A DNA stretch of 64,000 bases from Flavobacterium sp. LC2016-01 (GCF_009711135.1 NZ_WMIC01000012.1:100073-164072), one strand, 5' to 3'. Shown: positions 25,345 to 33,904, counted from the first letter of the stretch. Numbers and translations: made by a program. Notes: a model not told the origin generated them from the letters alone.

Positions 25345-26481
25345 TTATTTTTTATTCAACGTATATTTTAAAAAGACGAATCCAAAGAATCCTGAAAGTA
25401 GCGAAGCAATTAAAATGGCTATCTTAGAAAAAACAATTGTTTCAGGATCTTTGAACGCTAAAATGGTAATGAAAATTGACATTGTAAAACCAATTCCGCC
25501 TAACATTCCTGCTCCTAAAAGATGCGGCCATTTTAAGCTTTTTGGCAACGCACATAAACCAGCTGTCACTCCAATCGAAGAAAAAAGAACAATTCCGAGA
25601 GGTTTTCCAATAACTAATCCGAGTATGATTCCAAAGGTGTTAGGATGATTTAAACCTTCGTGCCAATCGTTCGCTATAGAAATACAAGTATTTGCAATAG
25701 CAAAAAGCGGTAATATGATAAAAGCAACAGGTTTGTGTAAAAAATGCTGCAGTTTATACGATGATGAATTTTCGCTTCCATCTCCAAACGGAATTACAAA
25801 GGCCAATATAACGCCCGTAATAGTCGCATGCACACCAGAATTCAGCATAAAATACCACATTACTATTCCGCCAATTAAATACGGAATGATATTGTTTACT
25901 TTCATTCTGTTCAGAATAAAAAGAAGACCCCAAATTCCTAAAGCTATTGCAAGATTTACAAAAGCAATTGAAGTGGTGTAAAAAACGGCGATGACAATTA
26001 TAGCGCCCAAATCGTCAATTACGGCAAGAGCGGTTAAAAATACCTTTAGTGACGGTGAAACTTTTTTGCCTAAAAGAGATAAAATCCCAATGGCAAAAGC
26101 AATATCGGTTGCCATCGGAATTCCTGCTCCGTTTTGAGTTGCCGTGCCAAAGTTTAAAGCCAGAAAAATTGCTGCAGGAACGAGCATACCGCCAAGAGCA
26201 GCCATAATTGGCAATGAAGCATTTTTTATGTTTGATAATTCTCCATGATAAATTTCGCGTTCTAATTCTAAACCAATCAAAAGAAAAAAGATGGTCATTA
26301 AGCCGTCATTAATCCAATGTGTGATAGAATGTCCTCCCAAATCTTTTTCCCAAAAAGCAACATATTCTGCCGAATAAGCTGAATTTGCTAAATACAAAGA
26401 ACAGATTGTTACAAATAACAAGAGCAGTCCTCCAGATTTTTCGTTATTAAAGAAAGAATTAAAAGTTTTGGTCAATTTCAT
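25345..26481 (-). CDS. nhaA: Na+/H+ antiporter NhaA
   Basis: A 378-residue inner-membrane antiporter with about 11-12 helices. The paired aspartates of NhaA are visible in FLTALAVIDDLGAIIVIAVFY, with MATDIAFAIGILSLLG upstream and a conserved LVIGKPLGIVLF later. It exports sodium in exchange for protons. It is the first gene of a three-gene operon with the ABM-like and cytochrome c genes, and is preceded by a TAACTTTG -7 box. Confidence 0.95.
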   Translation of the reverse strand: MKLTKTFNSFFNNEKSGGLLLLFVTICSLYLANSAYSAEYVAFWEKDLGGHSITHWINDGLMTIFFLLIGLELEREIYHGELSNIKNASLPIMAALGGMLVPAAIFLALNFGTATQNGAGIPMATDIAFAIGILSLLGKKVSPSLKVFLTALAVIDDLGAIIVIAVFYTTSIAFVNLAIALGIWGLLFILNRMKVNNIIPYLIGGIVMWYFMLNSGVHATITGVILAFVIPFGDGSENSSSYKLQHFLHKPVAFIILPLFAIANTCISIANDWHEGLNHPNTFGIILGLVIGKPLGIVLFSSIGVTAGLCALPKSLKWPHLLGAGMLGGIGFTMSIFITILAFKDPETIVFSKIAILIASLLSGFFGFVFLKYTLNKK

Positions 26482-26540
26482 TTTAGAAAAGGTTTTGAAG
26501 ATTTAAAACGGGAAGGGATTTCTTCGAAGGCAAGTATTTT

Positions 26541-26548
26541 CAAAGTTA
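26541..26548 (-). promoter_or_regulatory. nhaA operon -7 box
   Basis: TAACTTTG on the minus strand matches TAnnTTTG and is 59 bases before the nhaA ATG. Confidence 0.5.
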
Positions 26549-26634
26549 AAGAAAATCGGAACAATAAAAAAGTTTAGCTGCAAAGACGCGCAGATATAGA
26601 GATTTTTAATAGGGATGGAATATTAAATTAACCG

Positions 26635-26642
26635 TATTTTTG
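26635..26642 (+). promoter_or_regulatory. -7 box of the hydroxyacid dehydrogenase gene
   Basis: TATTTTTG matches TAnnTTTG and is 22 bases before the ATG at 26665. The gap before it has a CAAAGACGCG word. Confidence 0.5.
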
Positions 26643-26664
26643 TATTTATAAAATTCAAAATATA

Positions 26665-27627
26665 ATGAGTGTAAAAATTCTTCACATAGACAGCAATAAT
26701 CCAATTTTATGGAATCAATTAGAAGAAGCAGGTTTTGAAAATCACGCCGATTTTAAATCTTCGAAAGAAGAGATTGAAGCTAAAATTCAGGATTATAACG
26801 GAATTGTAATTCGAAGCCGTTTCAAGATTGACAAGACTTTTTTAGATAATGCAACTAACTTGCAATTTATAGCAAGAGTGGGAGCGGGCCTGGAAAGTAT
26901 CGATTGTGATTATGCCGAAACAAAAGGAATTCACTTAATCGCGGCTCCGGAAGGAAACAGAAATGCAGTTGCAGAACATTCGCTTGGTGTAATATTGTCA
27001 CTCTTTAACAATTTAAATCAGGCTGACGCCGAGATTAAAGCCGGACATTGGAATCGTGAAAGCAACCGCGGACATGAATTGGATGGAAAAACGGTTGGAA
27101 TTATCGGTTACGGAAACATGGGAAAAGCTTTCGCCAAAAAACTTCGAGGTTTTGAAACAGAAGTTTTGTTTTATGATATTTTAGAAAATATTGGTGATGA
27201 AAATGCCAAACAGGTTTCATTGCCGGAATTACAAAAAAGAGCCGATGTTTTGAGTCTTCATTTGCCGTGGACACCAGAAACAGACAAAATGGTCAATGCT
27301 GCTTTTATAAACGCATTTTCGAAGCCATTTTGGATCATTAATACTTCACGCGGTAAAAATATTGTCACGGCAGATTTGGTTGAAGCTATGAAGGCAAAAA
27401 AGGTTTTAGGTGCAGGTTTGGATGTTTTGGAGTATGAGAAATTATCTTTTGAGACATTATTTCAAGATAAAAACACGCCTGAAGCATTTCAATATTTGCT
27501 GGAAGCTAAAAACGTTTTGCTTACGCCGCATATCGCGGGATGGACTTTTGAAAGCCATGAACGTTTGGCTCAAGTGATTGTCGATAAAATCAAAGCGGTT
27601 TATGCTGATGGAGATTCCAAAGCATAA
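26665..27627 (+). CDS. D-2-hydroxyacid dehydrogenase (phosphoglycerate dehydrogenase-like)
   Basis: A 320-residue NAD-dependent dehydrogenase of the D-isomer-specific 2-hydroxyacid family. The substrate loop IVIRSRFKID, the Rossmann motif GIIGYGNMGKAF near residue 148, the catalytic arginine in INTSRG, and LLTPHIAGWT with the catalytic histidine are visible. There is no ACT domain, so it lacks the serine-sensing part of long SerA. It could serve serine synthesis or another 2-keto acid. Its neighbours give no hint. Confidence 0.87.
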   Translation: MSVKILHIDSNNPILWNQLEEAGFENHADFKSSKEEIEAKIQDYNGIVIRSRFKIDKTFLDNATNLQFIARVGAGLESIDCDYAETKGIHLIAAPEGNRNAVAEHSLGVILSLFNNLNQADAEIKAGHWNRESNRGHELDGKTVGIIGYGNMGKAFAKKLRGFETEVLFYDILENIGDENAKQVSLPELQKRADVLSLHLPWTPETDKMVNAAFINAFSKPFWIINTSRGKNIVTADLVEAMKAKKVLGAGLDVLEYEKLSFETLFQDKNTPEAFQYLLEAKNVLLTPHIAGWTFESHERLAQVIVDKIKAVYADGDSKA

Positions 27628-27817
27628 TTTTTAAAGATTTGTACTTTAATATAGCGTTGTGGTTATTTTATAATAGGTATTTTCTGTAAATTCGATATTT
27701 TCGATTAGTTTTTAAAGTTATTTTTTGTTAATATTGTCGTTAGATTTTTAACAATATTTTCGAAAAGGAGCGGCCGAAAATCCTTAAAAGAGTAGGATTT
27801 AATTAATCTTTTAAAAA

Positions 27818-28093
27818 ATGGAAAACACAAAGTACGAGGCTTGGAATACTCCATCACGGCCACGAGAAGAAAATAAAAAAATTTCAGCAGGAATTCTGGC
27901 CATTTTAGTGGGTGTTTTTGGGATTCATAAATTTTATTTAGGTTATACTAAAGAAGGTATTATTCACCTGCTTTTAGGTTTAATGTGTGGTGTAGGCGGT
28001 GTGATTGGTATAATTGAAGGAATTTTGTACTTGACAAAAACAGACGAAGAATTTTATCAGACTTATCAAGTAGGCTATCGCGGCTGGTTTTAA
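27818..28093 (+). CDS. TM2 domain protein 1
   Basis: This 91-residue protein has a polar N-terminus, then the TM2 domain: two membrane helices joined by a short loop with the family marks GIHKFYLGYTKEGIIHLLLG and GVGGVIGIIEGILYL. The inner-membrane function is unknown. It is the first of two adjacent paralogs. Upstream, AAATCC and GGATTT form a small hairpin near 27777-27799. A terminator follows at 28099. Confidence 0.88.
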   Translation: MENTKYEAWNTPSRPREENKKISAGILAILVGVFGIHKFYLGYTKEGIIHLLLGLMCGVGGVIGIIEGILYLTKTDEEFYQTYQVGYRGWF

Positions 28094-28098
28094 ATAAT

Positions 28099-28134
28099 AA
28101 AAAATCCCATTTCATTTGAAGTGGGATTTTTTTT
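28099..28134 (+). terminator. Terminator after TM2 gene 1
   Basis: AAAATCCCA (28101-28109) and TGGGATTTT (28122-28130) form the stem, and a T-tract follows. Confidence 0.85.
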
Positions 28135-28216
28135 ATTCTGTTTTTTATAAAATATAAAATGTCTTTTTTTAATATAGTGATGTCTTATAGGTTCTAAATG
28201 ATTCTTTTCGGTTTGA

Positions 28217-28224
28217 TATTTTTG
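28217..28224 (+). promoter_or_regulatory. -7 box of TM2 gene 2
   Basis: TATTTTTG matches TAnnTTTG and is 52 bases before the ATG at 28277, so the second TM2 gene has its own promoter. Confidence 0.45.
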
Positions 28225-28276
28225 GCTGATTTTTAAGAAAAATCTTAAAATTACAAACCTTAACTAATTGAAAGAA

Positions 28277-28531
28277 ATGGAAAATAACAAACCAGAAAAT
28301 GTAGAGAATAAAAAAGTTGTAGCGGGAATTCTAGGAATTCTATTGGGTGCTTTTGGTGCTCATAAGTTTTATTTAGGATACACTAAAGAAGGAATTATTC
28401 AATTAATAATTAGTATTGTTACTTGTGGGATGGGTGGCGTGATTGGATTTGTGGAAGGAATAATTTACTTGACAAAACCAGATGATGAATTCTACAGAAC
28501 TTACCAAGTTGGTAAAAAAGCATGGTTCTAG
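28277..28531 (+). CDS. TM2 domain protein 2
   Basis: An 84-residue paralog of the TM2 protein directly upstream (shared AGILGILLGAFGAHKFYLGY versus AGILAILVGVFGIHKFYLGY, and closely similar tails). I take the ATG at 28277 over a TTG three codons earlier. Two membrane helices with FYLGYTKEGI and GGVIGFVEGIIYL are the TM2 mark. The pair arose by tandem duplication, and each copy has its own terminator. Confidence 0.88.
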   Translation: MENNKPENVENKKVVAGILGILLGAFGAHKFYLGYTKEGIIQLIISIVTCGMGGVIGFVEGIIYLTKPDDEFYRTYQVGKKAWF

Positions 28532-28581
28532 TTTAGTGATAAATAGAATTTGACAAACTAGTTTTAAATAAAATTGTAATT

Positions 28582-28620
28582 AAAAAAGTCCCATTTGCAT
28601 TTGCAGATGGGACTTTTTTA
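28582..28620. terminator. Terminator after TM2 gene 2
   Basis: AAAAAGTCCCAT and ATGGGACTTTTTT arms flank a TTGCATTTGCAG loop. It lies between convergent genes, so it can serve both strands. Confidence 0.85.
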
Positions 28621-28637
28621 TTTGGAGAGATTATCTG

Positions 28638-30440
28638 TTAATCTTCTTTTTCAGATAATTTCTTTTCTAGTTCAATTTGAAATTCCTCAATAACTGGTTT
28701 CATCGTGCTTTCTGGAATGTCAGCAATTCTGATATACATTAAGCCATCAACGGCATTATTGAATAACGGATCGACATTGAAAGCAACAACTCTCGCGTTT
28801 TGTTTGATGTATTTTTTAATTAAAACCGGCAAACGTAAATTTCCTGGTTCCAATTCGTCAATTATTTTATCAAATTTATTCAAATCAGATTCGGCTTCAT
28901 CAAAAATAAAGTCTTTGTCTGCATCTTTCAGTTTTACTTTATATGCTTTTTTCGGATGAATATATTGTGCAATATAAGGATCGTAATAATTTGACTTCAT
29001 AAACTCAATCATCAATGATTTAGAGAAATCTGAAAATTGATTACTGATACTTACGCCTCCTAATAAATATTTATGCTCTGGATAACGTAAAGTGGTGTGA
29101 ATAATACCTTTCCAAAGCAAGAATAAAGGCATTGGTTTTTGCTGATATTCGCGAATGATAAAAGCACGTCCCATTTCAATAGATTTGTGCATCATATCGT
29201 GAAGTTCCTGTTCAAATCTAAAAAGATCAGTCAGGTAAAAACCTTCAATTCCGTATTTCGGATAAATCTCAGCACCTAATCCCATACGGTAAGCTCCTGC
29301 GATTTTCTTGGTTTCATCATCCCATAAAAACATGTGGTGATAATATTGATCGTATTGGTCTAAATCGATCGATTCGTTGGTTCCTTCACCAACTTCACGG
29401 AAAGTAATTTCACGCAAACGCCCAATTTCATGTAAAATATTAGGAATTGATTTTGCTGTGGCAAAAAACACTTCATAGTTTTTACTTTGTAATAAACGGC
29501 AGTCACTATTTCTTAAAGCATCAACTTCGGCAATCATTTTTGATTCGTTGGCCGGAGTTGCTATTTTTTTAGGCGCTTTCGGGATTTTTAAGCTTGCGGT
29601 GTCAATTAGTTTGGTATCTTTTTCAAAAGGATTGGCAAGCATATAGGTTTTCTTTCTTAAAAACTCTGAGTATTCTTCAAACGATTCAATTTCGTTTTGC
29701 TCGTTTACAGAAATTGGTTTTCCAATACGAACTTTGATTACACGGTCTTTCTGCGTAAGCAATTCTGATGGAAGTTTTGCTGTACGCAAAGTGTCATCAA
29801 TTTTTGAAAGCCAATAGAATAATTTGCTGTTTTTAGCATGAAAATAAATGGGTACAACAGGAACTTTTGCTTTTCTGATTAATTTCAAAGCGCCTTCTTC
29901 CCAAGGTTTGTCAACCATTAATTTTCCATCCTTGTAAGTTGAAACTTCTCCAGCTGGGAAAATCCCTAACGGTTTTCCGTCGCTTAAGTGGCGTAAAGTT
30001 TCTTTGATTCCAACCACGCTTGATTTTGCATCCTTATGATTTTCAAAAGGATTAACCGGCATGATGTATTTTTTAAGCGGAACAATTCTGTGTAACAAGA
30101 AATTTGCAATAATCTTGAAATTAGGTTCTCTCTCGAGCATTAATTTCAAAAGTAAGATACCATCAATTCCTCCAAGCGGATGATTAGAAATGGTGATATA
30201 TGCGCCATCTTTTGGTAAACGTTTTAAATCTTCTTCCGGGATTTCAAATTTGATTTCCATCTCATCCAAAATTCCGTTAAGAAACGCAAGATCCTCTAAA
30301 TGTTTATTATGGTCATAAATTTTATTCAGGGTTGAGATCTTAAGAACCTTCATAAGAATCCAGCCTGAAAAAGTACCGAATACTCCGTACTTATCAACAT
30401 TTATTGCCTTTGCAACTTCTTTCGCGGTAACTAAACCCAT
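28638..30440 (-). CDS. olsF: OlsF-like bifunctional acyltransferase (ornithine lipid synthesis)
   Basis: This 600-residue protein joins two acyltransferase halves. The N-terminal half (about 1-290) is PlsC-like, with NHPLGGIDG as the catalytic block and GIFPAGEVST. The C-terminal half (about 310-590) is the GNAT/hemolysin (OlsB-like) type, with LREITFREVGEGTNES and AGAYRMGLG. This layout matches OlsF, described in Serratia and Flavobacterium johnsoniae, which makes lyso-ornithine lipid with one half and acylates it with the other. Gene choice rests on architecture only. It is divergent from xth. Confidence 0.78.
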   Translation of the reverse strand: MGLVTAKEVAKAINVDKYGVFGTFSGWILMKVLKISTLNKIYDHNKHLEDLAFLNGILDEMEIKFEIPEEDLKRLPKDGAYITISNHPLGGIDGILLLKLMLEREPNFKIIANFLLHRIVPLKKYIMPVNPFENHKDAKSSVVGIKETLRHLSDGKPLGIFPAGEVSTYKDGKLMVDKPWEEGALKLIRKAKVPVVPIYFHAKNSKLFYWLSKIDDTLRTAKLPSELLTQKDRVIKVRIGKPISVNEQNEIESFEEYSEFLRKKTYMLANPFEKDTKLIDTASLKIPKAPKKIATPANESKMIAEVDALRNSDCRLLQSKNYEVFFATAKSIPNILHEIGRLREITFREVGEGTNESIDLDQYDQYYHHMFLWDDETKKIAGAYRMGLGAEIYPKYGIEGFYLTDLFRFEQELHDMMHKSIEMGRAFIIREYQQKPMPLFLLWKGIIHTTLRYPEHKYLLGGVSISNQFSDFSKSLMIEFMKSNYYDPYIAQYIHPKKAYKVKLKDADKDFIFDEAESDLNKFDKIIDELEPGNLRLPVLIKKYIKQNARVVAFNVDPLFNNAVDGLMYIRIADIPESTMKPVIEEFQIELEKKLSEKED

Positions 30441-30470
30441 GTACTATTTTTAAATTATTAGAGCAGCGAA

Positions 30471-30478
30471 CAAAGATA
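30471..30478 (-). promoter_or_regulatory. -7 box of the acyltransferase gene
   Basis: TATCTTTG on the minus strand matches TAnnTTTG, 30 bases before the ATG at 30440. It lies back to back with the xth promoter. Confidence 0.55.
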
Positions 30479-30530
30479 ACAAAAAACTCTACTTTTCCTT
30501 TATTCAATCATAAACTTTCCACTTTTTTAT

Positions 30531-30538
30531 TACATTTG
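30531..30538 (+). promoter_or_regulatory. xth -7 box
   Basis: TACATTTG matches TAnnTTTG, 22 bases before the xth ATG. Confidence 0.5.
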
Positions 30539-30560
30539 GAATCCTAAAAAAATTACCAAG

Positions 30561-31322
30561 ATGAAAATTATTTCTTATAATGTAAACGGAATTCGTGCTG
30601 CCATAACTAAAGGGTTTATTGAATGGCTACAAGCTGCAAACCCTGATGTAATCTGCCTTCAGGAAATTAAAGCAACACAGGATCAGATTCCGGTTGAGGC
30701 TATAACGGCGGCCGGCTATCCGTATCAATATTATTATTCTGCAACTAAAAAGGGGTACAGCGGCGTTGCGATATTATCTAAAACAGAACCAAAAGCAGTG
30801 GTGTACGGAACTGGAATTCATCATATGGATTTTGAAGGACGTAATTTGCGTGCCGATTTTGAGGATTGTTCTGTAATGAGTCTGTATCTTCCATCGGGAA
30901 CAAATATTGAAAGATTGGATCATAAATTTATGTTTATGGATGATTTTCAAACCTATATAAACGAACTGAAACTTACAATTCCGAATCTGATTATTTGCGG
31001 TGATTATAATATTTGTCACGAAGCAATTGATATTCACGACCCGGTCCGCAATAAAACGGTTTCTGGATTTTTGCCGGCAGAACGTGCTTGGCTTGATGCA
31101 TTTATGAAATCAGGTTTTATAGACAGTTTCCGTCATTTCAATAAAGACCCGCATCATTATTCGTGGTGGAGTTACCGCGCCGGAGCCAGAGGAAATAACA
31201 AAGGCTGGCGTATCGATTATAATTTGGTAAGTGATTCAATGGGACATCGTTTAAAAAGAGCTGTTATTCTTCCAGATGCTGTTCACTCAGATCACTGCCC
31301 AGTATTAGTCGAAATCGAGTAA
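30561..31322 (+). CDS. xth: Exodeoxyribonuclease III (AP endonuclease)
   Basis: A 253-residue member of the exonuclease III/endonuclease-exonuclease-phosphatase fold, which cuts DNA at abasic sites and trims 3' ends in base-excision repair. Visible are NVNGIRAA, CLQEIKA with the metal-binding glutamate, IICGDYNICH with catalytic Asp and Asn, WWSYRAGARGNNKGWRIDY and the terminal HSDHCPVLVEI. Length is normal. It is monocistronic. Confidence 0.95.
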   Translation: MKIISYNVNGIRAAITKGFIEWLQAANPDVICLQEIKATQDQIPVEAITAAGYPYQYYYSATKKGYSGVAILSKTEPKAVVYGTGIHHMDFEGRNLRADFEDCSVMSLYLPSGTNIERLDHKFMFMDDFQTYINELKLTIPNLIICGDYNICHEAIDIHDPVRNKTVSGFLPAERAWLDAFMKSGFIDSFRHFNKDPHHYSWWSYRAGARGNNKGWRIDYNLVSDSMGHRLKRAVILPDAVHSDHCPVLVEIE

Positions 31323-31360
31323 AGTTTGGTATTGTTCTTGTTAACAATGTATCAATTTTG

Positions 31361-31449
31361 TTCTAGGAGCTGTTTCCTGCTCTACACTATATCTTTTGCG
31401 GCGAACCCCGCCACAAAAGGATGCCGTTTCCATCAGGGCTAGGGCTTCT
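31361..31449 (+). repeat. Structured intergenic element, copy B
   Basis: A GC-richer block of the form AGGAGCTGTTTCCTGC, CTACACTATAT, then a hairpin CTTTTGCGGCG (31393-31403) / CGCCACAAAAG (31409-31419, one non-Watson-Crick position), then GGATGCCG, CATCAGGGCTAGGGCTT. I recognise this as a phrase common between flavobacterial genes. Copy A (12131-12226) has the same word order on the other strand. It sits between xth and the OmpA lipoprotein gene. Confidence 0.75.
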
Positions 31450-31504
31450 AGGTAACAAGAAATTTGAATTATTAATAAAGCCCCAAATAAAAACCAAAAG
31501 TAAA

Positions 31505-32449
31505 ATGATTAAAAAAACCTCTATCGCATTAGTAGTTTTAGCTTTGTCTATGACTTCATGTGTATCCAAAAAGATTTACAATGATCTTGAAAACAAATAT
31601 TCGGATCTAAAAAAAGAAAACCGTTCTATTGCTGATGAAAACGCTGGATTGAAAACGGCAAAAAATCAGCTGGAATTAGATCGCGATAAACTGACTAAAG
31701 ATCTGGCAAGCACAAAAGATGATCTTGCAAAACTAAAAGCTGATCTTGCGGCGGAGCAAAAAAAATACAAAGTGCTGCAGGATTCTTATAATGCCTTAGA
31801 GAAAAACAGCAACGATGCATTAGAAAGCAACATGGCTAAAAACCGTGATCTTTTGGCACAATTAGAAGCAAAATCTAAAAAATTGGCCGATGAACAAGCT
31901 CGTTTAGATAAAACGGCAAGCCGATTAAAAGAGCTTGAAGATATGATTGCGGCTAAAGAAGAATCAATGCGCAAACTAAAAGAAACTTTATCTAAAGCTT
32001 TAAATGGTTTTGAAGGTAAAGGTTTGACAGTGGAACAGAAAAACGGAAAAGTATATGTTTCTATGGAAAACAAATTACTTTTCAATTCAGGAAGCTGGGC
32101 GGTTGGAACTGAAGGAAGAAAAGCAGTTGTCGAACTTGGAAAAGTTTTAGGCGACAATCCAGATCTTTCTGTTTTAATTGAAGGACATACAGATGATGAT
32201 CCGTATGCTGGTTCAGGACCAATTGCAAATAACTGGGATTTATCAACTAAAAGAGCGACAGCAATTGTGGCTATTTTAAGTGAAAATACTAAAATCAACA
32301 AACAAAAATTAACAGCAGCGGGAAGAAGCGAATTTTCTCCTTTGGCAAGCAACGCGACTGCAGAAGGAAAATCTAAAAACCGCAGAATCGAAATTATCTT
32401 GACACCAAGATTAGATGAAATTGCTGAAATGCTTAATAGTATTAATTAA
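31505..32449 (+). CDS. OmpA-family lipoprotein with coiled coil
   Basis: From the ATG at 31505 the protein has 314 residues: lipoprotein signal MIKKTSIALVVLALSMTSC (Cys19), a long lysine- and leucine-rich coiled coil (about residues 25-165), and a C-terminal OmpA/MotB peptidoglycan-binding domain with NKLLFNSGSWAVGTEG, LIEGHTDDDPY and KNRRIEIILTP. It should tether the outer membrane to peptidoglycan. An upstream in-frame ATG in the repeat element is rejected, because it would bury the lipoprotein signal. A terminator in the repeat follows. Confidence 0.92.
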   Translation: MIKKTSIALVVLALSMTSCVSKKIYNDLENKYSDLKKENRSIADENAGLKTAKNQLELDRDKLTKDLASTKDDLAKLKADLAAEQKKYKVLQDSYNALEKNSNDALESNMAKNRDLLAQLEAKSKKLADEQARLDKTASRLKELEDMIAAKEESMRKLKETLSKALNGFEGKGLTVEQKNGKVYVSMENKLLFNSGSWAVGTEGRKAVVELGKVLGDNPDLSVLIEGHTDDDPYAGSGPIANNWDLSTKRATAIVAILSENTKINKQKLTAAGRSEFSPLASNATAEGKSKNRRIEIILTPRLDEIAEMLNSIN

Positions 32450-32450
32450 G

Positions 32451-32581
32451 AGGCTAAGGTTCTGAGGTACTAAGATTCTAAGATTTAAAAAAGGGGGTTC
32501 AAAGTAAAACTTTGAACCCCCTTTTTTTTATTCTAAAAAAGAAAAACCTTAGAATCTTAGTATCTTAGCAACTTAGCGCCT
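32451..32581. repeat. CTTAG-phased inverted repeat around a terminator
   Basis: The left arm contains TACTAAGATTCTAAG (32468-32482), and the right arm contains its perfect complement CTTAGAATCTTAGTA (32548-32562). The right arm repeats CTTAG every 8 bases (CTTAGAAT, CTTAGTAT, CTTAGCAA, CTTAGCGC). Enclosed is a 12-bp perfect hairpin (32493-32504 with 32510-32521) followed by T8, the likely terminator of the OmpA gene. Confidence 0.85.
32493..32529 (+). terminator. Terminator of the OmpA lipoprotein gene
   Basis: GGGGGTTCAAAG, loop TAAAA, CTTTGAACCCCC, then a T8 run. Perfect 12-bp stem. Confidence 0.9.
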
Positions 32582-32670
32582 CAAAAAAAATCTTGTAGAT
32601 TTTTTAACTTTTGTGAAATTTTCATTTGAAGAATACCGTCGTATATTTGAAGCTTTATTATTTAAAATAA

Positions 32671-32712
32671 AAACCTTAGAATCTTAGTATCTCAGCACCT
32701 TAGAACCTCAAA
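32671..32712 (+). repeat. CTTAG array before the aldo/keto reductase gene
   Basis: CCTTAGAAT, CTTAGTAT, CTCAGCAC, CTTAGAAC, CTC are phased by 8 bases. The array ends about seven bases before the ATG at 32716, so it supplies the leader. The same layout is seen at 20371-20412. Confidence 0.75.
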
Positions 32713-32715
32713 AAA

Positions 32716-33753
32716 ATGATCTACACTACATTACCCAACACCGATATAAAAGTTAGTAAAATCAATCTCGGCACAATGACTTTCGGTCAGCAGAATACGG
32801 AGACTGAAGGACACGCGCAAATGGATTACGCGCTTGAAAGAGGCGTTAATTTTTTTGATACAGCCGAAATGTATTCAGTTCCGGCAAGTGAAGCAACTTA
32901 CGGAAGCACAGAAAAAATCATAGGAACTTGGTTTAAAAAAACGGGAAATCGTGATAAAGTGATTTTGGCGTCAAAAATTGCTGGTCCAAATCCGAGTTTT
33001 GGGTACATGCGCGAGAAAGTGGATTTTTCGCCTGCAAGCATAAAATTCGCTGTTGAAAATAGTTTAAAAAGACTTCAGACAGATTATATTGATTTGTATC
33101 AAATGCATTGGCCGGAAAGAAAAACAAATAATTTTGGACAGCGCGCTTTTCACGGACATAACGATGTCTGGGAAGACAATTTCAGGGAAATTCTTGAAAC
33201 TTTTGACGAATTAATCAAAGAAGGGAAAATCAAGCACATTGGAGTTTCTAACGAAAATTCATGGGGAATGATGCGTCTTTTGGAAGAAAGCAAATACCAA
33301 AATCTGCCAAGAATCAAAACCGTTCAAAATCCGTATAATTTATTGAACCGTCTTTTTGAAGTGAATTCGGCTGAAGTTTCAAAATATGAAAATGTTGGTT
33401 TATTGGCTTATTCGCCACTAGCATTTGGCGTTCTTACCGGGAAATTTTTAACTGGAGAAAGTCACCCGAAAGCGAGAATTAATCTTTTTCCGCAATATAA
33501 ACGTTACAATAGCGAACAATGTACGCAAGCGACAAAATTGTATCAGGAAATCGCTAAAAAACATGGTTTAACGCTGACGCAATTAGCAATGGGATTTGTA
33601 TTGCAGCAGCCGTTTTTGACAAGTGCCATTATTGGTGCTACAACATTGGAACAATTAAAAGAAAATATTGATACAATTGATGTAGTGCTTTCTAAAGAAA
33701 TCCTGGCTGAAATTGATGCTGTTCAGGCAGTTATTCCTGATCCGGCACCTTAA
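32716..33753 (+). CDS. Aldo/keto reductase
   Basis: A 345-residue NADPH-dependent oxidoreductase of the Tas-like AKR group. It shows GTMTFGQQNTETEGHAQMDY, NFFDTAEMYSVP with catalytic Asp and Tyr, the catalytic lysine in VILASKIAG, the histidine in LYQMHWP, and the C-terminal nucleotide-binding AIIGATTLEQLKENI. Members reduce aldehydes and ketones; the substrate is unknown. It is convergent with the transglycosylase operon and separated from it by an inverted repeat. Confidence 0.9.
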   Translation: MIYTTLPNTDIKVSKINLGTMTFGQQNTETEGHAQMDYALERGVNFFDTAEMYSVPASEATYGSTEKIIGTWFKKTGNRDKVILASKIAGPNPSFGYMREKVDFSPASIKFAVENSLKRLQTDYIDLYQMHWPERKTNNFGQRAFHGHNDVWEDNFREILETFDELIKEGKIKHIGVSNENSWGMMRLLEESKYQNLPRIKTVQNPYNLLNRLFEVNSAEVSKYENVGLLAYSPLAFGVLTGKFLTGESHPKARINLFPQYKRYNSEQCTQATKLYQEIAKKHGLTLTQLAMGFVLQQPFLTSAIIGATTLEQLKENIDTIDVVLSKEILAEIDAVQAVIPDPAP

Positions 33754-33763
33754 AATAGCATTT

Positions 33764-33904
33764 AACCGCAAAGCACACAAAGATTTACGCAAAGTCCGCA
33801 ATGCTTTAATTAAGAAAAATAATAGAAAAAGCACACAAAGATTTCTTTTTATAAGTAAAAAAATCTTTGTGTGCTTTGCGTAAATCTTAGCGGACCTTGC
33901 GGTT
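33764..33904. repeat. Composite direct and inverted CACAAAGATTT repeat
   Basis: GCACACAAAGATTT occurs at 33773-33786 and 33831-33844, and its complement at 33861-33874; the last two form a perfect 14-bp stem with a 16-base loop. AACCGCAA (33764-33771) and TTGCGGTT (33897-33904) close the outside. It separates two convergent genes and may also act as a terminator. Confidence 0.8.
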
